Shown here in pieces: positions 22,039 to 27,003 of a stretch of 27,003 nucleotides of DNA. Position 1 is the first letter of the stretch; each line of letters starts with the position of its first letter. Location: the NCBI GenBank assembly GCA_002315535.1, contig DCHA01000004.1, positions 46,433 to 73,435 on the forward strand, written 5' to 3'. Below the pieces are notes generated by a model that ran no database searches, was not told where the DNA came from, and was given only the letters and a program-made list of their open reading frames with translations. The position numbers and the translations under genes were made by a program. The stretch comes from Firmicutes bacterium UBA1764. Lineage in GTDB: Bacteria > Bacillota > Clostridia > Peptostreptococcales > Anaerovoracaceae.

Positions 22039-22681
22039 GATAAAAAATGAGCTCCCAAAGGGCGTTACTCTTATAGCAGTAACAAAGACTCATGGCGTTG
22101 ATGTCATCAACGAGGCCATAGACTGCGGCGTTACTGACATAGGGGAAAACAAGGTCCAGGAGGTGCTCGCAAAATACGAATATGTAAAGCCTGTCAGGTG
22201 GCATTTAATCGGTCATCTGCAGACCAATAAGGTAAAGCAGATAGTTGGCAAGGTTGATATGATTCAGTCGGTTGACAGTCTGTATCTCGCAGAGGAAATC
22301 AATAAACGCTGCGAGGCAATAGGCAAAACGATGGATGTCTTAATCCAGGTTAATGCCGCCGGAGAGCCCCAGAAATTCGGGGTATCACCACAGGACGCCG
22401 AGGGGCTTGCAAAGGCAATTTCGCAGATGCCAAATCTGAGGCTGCGAGGACTGATGCATATCGCTCCGGAGGCTGACGATCCTGAGGACATCAGGAAGTA
22501 TTTTAAAGAAGTTAAAGATATCTTTGACAGACTGAAGCCGCAGTTTGGAAAGGATTTTGACACATTGTCTATGGGAATGTCATCGGACTACGGTGTCGCA
22601 ATAGAGGAAGGCTCCAATTGCGTTCGCATAGGCACTGCAATATTCGGCAAAAGAGATTATTCAATGATAAAGGAGAAATAA
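22016..22681 (+). CDS. YggS/YlmE family pyridoxal phosphate homeostasis protein
   Basis: 221 residues. PLP-binding TIM barrel of the PLPBP family, which keeps free PLP in balance. The PLP lysine is K24 in LIAVTKTHGVDVI; further landmarks are DIGENKVQEVLAKYEYV, RWHLIGHLQTNKVKQIV, DSLYLAEEI, VLIQVNAAGEPQKFGV, LRGLMHIAPEADDPEDIRKYF, and LSMGMSSDYGVAIEEGSNCVRIGTAIFG. Directly upstream of sepF as in Bacillus (ylmE-sepF). The N-terminus is short, as in compact YggS proteins; coupled to the preceding gene by a 23-base overlap. Confidence 0.93.
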   Translation: MLRDRINEIKNELPKGVTLIAVTKTHGVDVINEAIDCGVTDIGENKVQEVLAKYEYVKPVRWHLIGHLQTNKVKQIVGKVDMIQSVDSLYLAEEINKRCEAIGKTMDVLIQVNAAGEPQKFGVSPQDAEGLAKAISQMPNLRLRGLMHIAPEADDPEDIRKYFKEVKDIFDRLKPQFGKDFDTLSMGMSSDYGVAIEEGSNCVRIGTAIFGKRDYSMIKEK

Positions 22682-22682
22682 A

Positions 22683-23165
22683 ATGGGATTATTTACTAAG
22701 ATGAAGGATCTTGTAGGAATTGAGGAAATTGAAGAAGAGGAAGAAGTCGTTGAAGAAGCTCCTAAGTCAACTGATATGACAAGACTTACTCCGGCATCAG
22801 AGCGCATTGAGCCGAGATCATTTTCAAAGCCTGCTGACATTTCTCAGCCTGCAGTATCAACAAATACCGGCAGATTCACAAGCCAGTGGAAGATGGTTGT
22901 AATTGAACCGACAGATTTTAATGACAGCCCGAAGCTCGTTGACAGCCTTAAGGCAAAGAAGCCTGTAATCATCAATCTTGAAAATCTCGAGACAGATGTT
23001 GCAAGAAAGATTTTCGACTTCCTTTCAGGTGCAACCTATGCGTTAAACGGTAATGTCCAGAAAATCGCCAATAACATTTTCGTATTCGCTCCGGAAAACG
23101 TTGATGTTTCATATAATCAAAATGTTAAACCGGTTGAAAGCACATATAAGAGTGCATGGAAATAA
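22683..23165 (+). CDS. sepF: Cell division protein SepF
   Basis: 160 residues. Residues 1-13 (MGLFTKMKDLVGI) form the membrane-binding amphipathic helix, followed by an acidic linker (EEIEEEEEVVEE) and a variable region. The SepF fold spans about residues 70-145: WKMVVIEPTDFNDSPKLVDSLKAKKPVIINLENLETDVARKIFDFLSGATYALNGNVQKIANNIFVFAPENVDV, an unmistakable match. SepF anchors FtsZ to the membrane. AAAGGAG before the ATG. Lies between yggS and divIVA; ylmG and ylmH, often in between, are missing. Confidence 0.96.
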   Translation: MGLFTKMKDLVGIEEIEEEEEVVEEAPKSTDMTRLTPASERIEPRSFSKPADISQPAVSTNTGRFTSQWKMVVIEPTDFNDSPKLVDSLKAKKPVIINLENLETDVARKIFDFLSGATYALNGNVQKIANNIFVFAPENVDVSYNQNVKPVESTYKSAWK

Positions 23166-23174
23166 GGAGATAAT

Positions 23175-23636
23175 ATGCTTACAGCTTTAGATATTCAAAA
23201 CAAGGAATTTTCAAAGGGTATCCGTGGATACAACGAAGAAGAAGTAGACGTATTTCTTGATGAAATCATTGTTGATTACCAGGCAATGATCGAAAAAAAC
23301 GAGCTTTTAGAGCAGCAGATTGCGGATCTTAACGCTAAGCTTGCTGAATACAAGTCAACAGAGGGCTCTGTTATTAAGACACTTGAATCCGCAAAGTCAC
23401 TCATGAACGATATCGCTCAGAGCGCAGAAAAGCGTGCCAACATGCTTATTCAGAATGCTGAAATCGAGGCCGCAAACAAGCTGACTCAGGCAGAGCAGGA
23501 TGTAAAGAGACTTACATCGGACAAGGAAAAGCTTGAAAGCACTGTATACAGCCTTAAGATCAGAATGAAGAATATTCTTGAATCAGAGCTTTCAAGAATC
23601 GAGCTTCTTGATAACGATGTTCTTGGAGATAAATAA
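23175..23636 (+). CDS. divIVA: DivIVA-domain protein
   Basis: 153 residues. The N-terminal DivIVA domain is clear: MLTALDIQNKEFSKGIRGYNEEEVDVFLDEIIVDYQAMIEKNELL, with the F-x-x-x-x-RGY-x-x-x-EV-x-x-FL pattern that binds curved membrane. The remainder is a coiled coil (residues ~35-75 and ~85-145). Sets poles and division site and recruits other proteins in Gram-positives. AAGGAG precedes the ATG. The stop is immediately followed by the lspA start codon, without spacing. Confidence 0.95.
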   Translation: MLTALDIQNKEFSKGIRGYNEEEVDVFLDEIIVDYQAMIEKNELLEQQIADLNAKLAEYKSTEGSVIKTLESAKSLMNDIAQSAEKRANMLIQNAEIEAANKLTQAEQDVKRLTSDKEKLESTVYSLKIRMKNILESELSRIELLDNDVLGDK

Positions 23637-24074
23637 ATGTATCTTCTGATTGCAATCGTTTTTATTGCCGCGGATCGAATCACCAAGATGCTTATCACAA
23701 ACGATATGACTCTTGGCCAAAGCCGCCAGGTGCTTGGCTCTCTTGTCGATTTCACGTATATTCACAATAATGGTTCAGCCTTCAGCATGTTTCAGGGCAA
23801 GCAGACATTTTTGATCGCACTGACAGTTATTCTGATGATAGGCGTTATCATTTATTGGATTATCTACAAAAAGAGTATATCCATCCCGGAGCATATAGCT
23901 CTGGCATTGATACTGGGCGGCGGAATAGGCAATCTTATCGACAGAATCATGTATGGTTATGTAATAGACTTTATTGACATACATTTTATTCCTATCTTCA
24001 ACGTCGCAGATATTGCAATTACATGCGGATGCATTTTATTCGCTATCACTGTATTGTTCCAGAAGAAAAAGTAA
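23637..24074 (+). CDS. lspA: Lipoprotein signal peptidase (signal peptidase II)
   Basis: 145 residues. Membrane aspartyl protease that cleaves prolipoproteins such as OppA after lipidation. Four membrane segments. Conserved blocks: AADRITKMLI, FTYIHNNGSAFSMF, LGGGIGNLIDRIMYGYVIDFIDIHF and FNVADIAITCGCILFAI. The catalytic Asp pair should be D111 (VIDFID) and D125 (FNVAD). Starts on the base after the divIVA stop and shares one base with the rluD-type gene; no own ribosome binding site other than GGAGAT about 12 bases upstream inside divIVA. Confidence 0.95.
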   Translation: MYLLIAIVFIAADRITKMLITNDMTLGQSRQVLGSLVDFTYIHNNGSAFSMFQGKQTFLIALTVILMIGVIIYWIIYKKSISIPEHIALALILGGGIGNLIDRIMYGYVIDFIDIHFIPIFNVADIAITCGCILFAITVLFQKKK

Positions 24075-24979
24075 TGAGCGAAGAGATTATTAAATTTATT
24101 ATAAGCGAGGATCAGGAAGGCCAGAGGATTGACTCTGTCCTTTCTTCTTTAATGGAGGACTGCTCGCGCAGCTTTATCCAAAGGCTTATCGAAAAGGGCA
24201 ATGTAAATGTCAAAAAAAAGAATGAAAAGCTGAAGGCCGGTCAAGAGGTCATTATCACCTTGCCGGAGCCAAAGCCCATCGTAGCCCAGCCCGAGGATAT
24301 TCCTCTTGATATAGTCTATGAGGATGATGATCTGGTTGTCGTTAACAAGCAAAAGGGCCTTGTTGTTCATCCGGGAGCCGGAAACGAAAGCGGGACACTT
24401 GTTAACGGGCTGCTTTATCATTGCAAGAGCCTTTCAAGTATAAACGGCTCGCAAAGACCCGGAATTGTTCACAGAATAGATAAAGATACATCAGGCCTTC
24501 TTGTATGTGCCAAGACTGATTTAGCGCACACAGGGCTCTCCAAGCAGCTTGAAGAGCATAGCATGACAAGACGCTATAAGGGCGTATGTTACTTTGGATT
24601 TAATGAGGACGAGGGCACTGTGGATGCACCGATTGGAAGGGACCCTAAGAACAGGCTACGCATGGCAATAGTAAAGGATGGCAGAAGGGCTGTTACTCAT
24701 TACAAGGTGCTTGAGCGTTACAACGGCTTTACGCTGATTGAGGCAAGGCTTGAAACAGGCAGAACGCACCAGATAAGAGTTCATATGTCCAGTAAAAATA
24801 GGCCACTTCTGGGAGACAGCGTATATGGCCCTGCAAAGCAGCCCTTTGGGCTCGAGGGACAGATGCTACACGCCGGAGTGCTGGGCTTTGTTCATCCGAG
24901 AAGCGGGCAGTACATGGAGTTTACTGCTAATGCGCCGGAAGATTTTAATGCAGTATTAGATAAATTAAGAAAACTATGA
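24074..24979 (+). CDS. RluD-family 23S rRNA pseudouridine synthase
   Basis: 301 residues. S4-like RNA-binding domain at 15-62 (QRIDSVLSSLMEDCSRSFIQRLIEKGNVNVKKKNEKLKAGQEVIITLPEP), then the catalytic RluA/RluD domain: IVYEDDDLVVVNKQKGLVVHPGAGN, GIVHRIDKDTSGLLVCAKTD with the catalytic D136, AHTGLSKQLEEHSMTRRYKGV, ETGRTHQIRVHM, and LLGDSVYG. The presence of S4 and the position after lspA match YlyB of Bacillus. Which uridines it modifies cannot be told from sequence. ATG 24074 overlaps the lspA stop by one base; an upstream in-frame start at 24023 would lie inside lspA. Confidence 0.94.
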   Translation: MSEEIIKFIISEDQEGQRIDSVLSSLMEDCSRSFIQRLIEKGNVNVKKKNEKLKAGQEVIITLPEPKPIVAQPEDIPLDIVYEDDDLVVVNKQKGLVVHPGAGNESGTLVNGLLYHCKSLSSINGSQRPGIVHRIDKDTSGLLVCAKTDLAHTGLSKQLEEHSMTRRYKGVCYFGFNEDEGTVDAPIGRDPKNRLRMAIVKDGRRAVTHYKVLERYNGFTLIEARLETGRTHQIRVHMSSKNRPLLGDSVYGPAKQPFGLEGQMLHAGVLGFVHPRSGQYMEFTANAPEDFNAVLDKLRKL

Positions 24980-26250
24980 TTCCACTTTCAACAAGGATGA
25001 GACCGAGCAAGCTTTCGGATTTTTACGGTCAGAAGAGCTTTATGGCTCCGGGATCTCTGCTCTACAATTCAATAAAGAACAAGACCTTTGAATCTGCAAT
25101 TTTCTTCGGTCCATCAGGCACGGGGAAGACCACGCTTGCAAGAATCATTGTAAATGAGCTGGGTGCGCAGTTTTATGAGCTTAATGCGAGCGTAAACGGA
25201 ACCAAGGATCTCAGAGAGGTTCTTGACATTGCAAGGGTAAAATCCCAGGGGCTTGAGAAGGCGACGGTCTATCTTTATGTAGACGAGTTTCACAGATGGA
25301 ACAAGCTTCAGCAGGACAGCCTGCTTCAGGCAATTGAAGAGGGTATAGTAAGGTTTATAGGAAGCACCACGGAAAACCCGTACTTTTCAATTAATAATGC
25401 CATACTCTCGAGGGTAAGGGCTGTATATGAATTTAAGCGCCTTGAAAACGAGGACCTGGTTGCAATTCTCGAGCACGCGCTTGTTGACAAGGAAAGAGGC
25501 CTTGGAAAGCTTAATTTAAAGTGGGATGATGACGTCCTTTATATGATTGCAGACAGAAGCAATGGAGATGCAAGAATTGCGCTTGATACCCTCGGCTTTA
25601 TCGCAGACAATATGAAGGGTGATGAGCTGAGCCTTGAGCTTGCCGGAGAGGCAATGCAAAGACAGACCAGCTTTTATGATAAGAGCGAGGATAAGTATAA
25701 TCTTTTGTCTGCACTTCAGAAGTCTCTTAGGGGAAGTGACCCGGATGCGGGGCTTCACTACCTTGCAAGGCTGATTGAGGCTGATGCGGATGTACTCACA
25801 ATAGGCAGAAGACTTATGGTAATCGCATCTGAGGATGTAGGCATGGCATATCCAAATGCAATATCTATCGTGACCTCCTGTGTTCAGGCGAGCCAGATGG
25901 TAGGTTTTCCGGAGGCAAGAATAATGCTTGCGGAGGCAGTAGTACTTCTTGCCAGCTGCCCTAAGTCTAACTCTGTAATTTGCGGAATTGACGCCGCAAT
26001 TGATGATGTCAGAAACAAGAGAATCGATCCTGTTCCTGCTCATCTCATGGACTCTCACTACGGCGGGGCAAAGAGCCTCGGCAGAGGTCTTGATTACAAA
26101 TATCCTCATATGTTCCCCGGAGCATATGTTAATCAGCAGTATCTCCCTGACAATCTTGTCGGCACAAAATACTATGAGCCAAATGACAGAGGCCAGGAGG
26201 CTGCTTTTAAGAATTATCTTGAGTCTTTAAAAAAGGGTAAAAAGAAATGA
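24976..26250 (+). CDS. rarA: RarA/MgsA-type AAA+ replication-recombination ATPase
   Basis: 424 residues. RarA acts at stalled replication forks and is related to clamp loaders. Start IPLSTRMRPSKLSDFYGQKSFMAPGSLL; Walker A GPSGTGKT (45-52); Walker B YLYVDEFHRWNKLQQD (99-114), with Phe-His-Arg-Trp where most members have Ile-His-Arg-Phe; sensor 1 GSTTENPYF (129-137); ILSRVRAVYEF with the Arg finger. The C-terminal tetramerisation domain has AGLHYLARLIEADADVLTIGRRLMVIASEDVGMAYPNA and HYGGAKSLGRGLDYKYPHMFPGAYVNQQYLPD, diagnostic of the family. ATGA overlap with the gene before and a 4-base overlap with ispH. Confidence 0.95.
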   Translation: MIPLSTRMRPSKLSDFYGQKSFMAPGSLLYNSIKNKTFESAIFFGPSGTGKTTLARIIVNELGAQFYELNASVNGTKDLREVLDIARVKSQGLEKATVYLYVDEFHRWNKLQQDSLLQAIEEGIVRFIGSTTENPYFSINNAILSRVRAVYEFKRLENEDLVAILEHALVDKERGLGKLNLKWDDDVLYMIADRSNGDARIALDTLGFIADNMKGDELSLELAGEAMQRQTSFYDKSEDKYNLLSALQKSLRGSDPDAGLHYLARLIEADADVLTIGRRLMVIASEDVGMAYPNAISIVTSCVQASQMVGFPEARIMLAEAVVLLASCPKSNSVICGIDAAIDDVRNKRIDPVPAHLMDSHYGGAKSLGRGLDYKYPHMFPGAYVNQQYLPDNLVGTKYYEPNDRGQEAAFKNYLESLKKGKKK

Positions 26251-27003
26251 GTCAGATTACTCTCGCAAAGCACGCGGGCTTTTGCTTTGGAGTGAATGCG
26301 GCTGTTAAAACATGTGAAAGTGAGCTTAAAGCCTCTTCTCTTAGAGGAGAGGTTTTGTATTGCCTTGGAGATATTATTCATAATGAATATACTGTTGAAA
26401 AGCTCAGGTCTATGGGGCTTAGGACTATCAGTAGTATAGAGGAGGCTCCGGCAGGATCGAAGGTTTTGATCAGAGCTCATGGCGAGCCGGACAGCACATA
26501 TGAAAGGGCGAAGGCTTTGGGAATCGAGCTGATAGATGCAACATGTCCCTTCGTTTCAAGAATACATAAGATTGCAAAGGACGCCCAGGCAAAGGGCGAA
26601 AGACTTTTGGTAATCGGGGATAGAAATCATCCGGAGGTTATAGGGATACTCGGAAGCAGCAATATGGTTATCGGGGCATCTGAGGATCCTGAGGAGATAA
26701 AGGAAATGCTCGAGGATTTTTCCGGAAAGCTTTGTGTTGTTGCCCAGACAACACTGACCAAGGAAAGGTTTGAGAAGGCTCTGGCCGCAGTTCCAAAGGA
26801 TGCTGATATTAACAATACGATTTGCAAGGCGACCAAGGAGAGGCAGGATGCGGCAAAAAAGCTCGCAGCCGAATCGGACGCGATGGTAATAATCGGCGAC
26901 CCCAATAGTTCCAATTCGAAGAAATTATTGGAAATATGTCAGGTAGAGTGCGAAAACTGTTTTTTTGTTAAAAAATCATCAAATTTGCCATTGCAAGAGC
27001 TTG
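26247..27003 (+). CDS. ispH: 4-hydroxy-3-methylbut-2-enyl diphosphate reductase (5' part)
   Basis: The frame stays open to the window edge: 252 codons are visible. IspH is the last enzyme of the MEP isoprenoid pathway, a [4Fe-4S] protein. The three cluster Cys are C13 (AGFCFGV), C100 (DATCPFV) and C193 (NNTICKATKERQ). Active-site H45 (IIHNEYTV), H78 (RAHGEP), H128 and E130 (NHPEVIGI) and the QTTL motif (167-170) are all present, so it should be active. The ATG at 26247 overlaps rarA by 4 bases. In some Clostridia IspH is fused to ribosomal protein S1; the 3' end is outside the window, so this cannot be seen. Confidence 0.96.
   Translation, partial: MSQITLAKHAGFCFGVNAAVKTCESELKASSLRGEVLYCLGDIIHNEYTVEKLRSMGLRTISSIEEAPAGSKVLIRAHGEPDSTYERAKALGIELIDATCPFVSRIHKIAKDAQAKGERLLVIGDRNHPEVIGILGSSNMVIGASEDPEEIKEMLEDFSGKLCVVAQTTLTKERFEKALAAVPKDADINNTICKATKERQDAAKKLAAESDAMVIIGDPNSSNSKKLLEICQVECENCFFVKKSSNLPLQEL

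Noticed and set aside
25516..26109. 197-codon minus-strand open frame opposite rarA
   Set aside because: The plus strand encodes an unmistakable RarA C-terminal domain; the antisense product is Arg/Cys/Ile-rich without domain pattern.

Overview
The window looks like a piece of a chromosome from an anaerobic, low-to-mid GC Bacillota, most likely class Clostridia. The evidence is the single-chain glycyl-tRNA synthetase, the ylxM-ffh-rpsP-khpA-rimM-trmD order, the sepF-divIVA-lspA-rluD cluster, a reduced Tad pilus locus and strong AGGAGG-type ribosome binding sites. I cannot fix the family from sequence alone.

Layout. 1-728 is the 3' end of a glycyl-tRNA synthetase gene, closed by a terminator built from a large perfect palindrome (750-826). 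863-6047 is a compact Tad/Flp-type pilus operon: a CpaB-like protein, a CpaE/TadZ-like ATPase, TadA, TadB, a short TadC, two tiny tandem pilin-like peptides, and two TadE-like pseudopilins. 6048-7106 holds azlCD (branched-chain amino acid exporter, minus strand). Partial copies of the first palindrome lie on both sides of it. 7107-8585 (minus) is a large membrane-anchored protein of unknown function. 8708-14518 is an oppABCDF peptide-import operon with its own strong promoter, a 5' leader hairpin and a hairpin between oppA and oppB. 14533-17516 is a YtrA-type GntR repressor with an ABC ATPase and a large permease, preceded by an operator-like inverted repeat. 17541-20926 is the SRP/ribosome-maturation operon (ylxM, ffh, rpsP, khpA, rimM, trmD), without rplS behind trmD. 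20987 to the end is a division and envelope cluster: HlyD-like protein, YggS/YlmE, SepF, DivIVA, LspA, RluD-type pseudouridine synthase, RarA, and the start of IspH.

The genes are densely packed. Most neighbours in an operon overlap by 1-23 bases, so translational coupling is likely throughout. No tRNA, rRNA, CRISPR array, transposase gene or riboswitch was recognised. The only gene-free stretches over about 150 bases are 729-924 (palindromic terminator plus Tad promoter) and 8586-8804 (divergent promoters, a direct repeat and a leader hairpin); no gap exceeds 300 bases.

Most interesting points: (i) a REP/REPIN-like repeat family placed at the joints of the accessory modules, with a 22-base sequence in inverted orientation at both ends of the Tad locus; (ii) two paralogous pilin-like peptides of 51 and 49 codons in a Tad locus that shows no prepilin peptidase and has a non-canonical TadA P-loop; (iii) three transcription units (ylxM-ffh, HlyD-yggS-sepF, and the unknown membrane protein) in which a -10 box ends exactly 9 bases before the ATG, suggesting leaderless mRNAs, one of them with its -35 box inside the preceding terminator stem.
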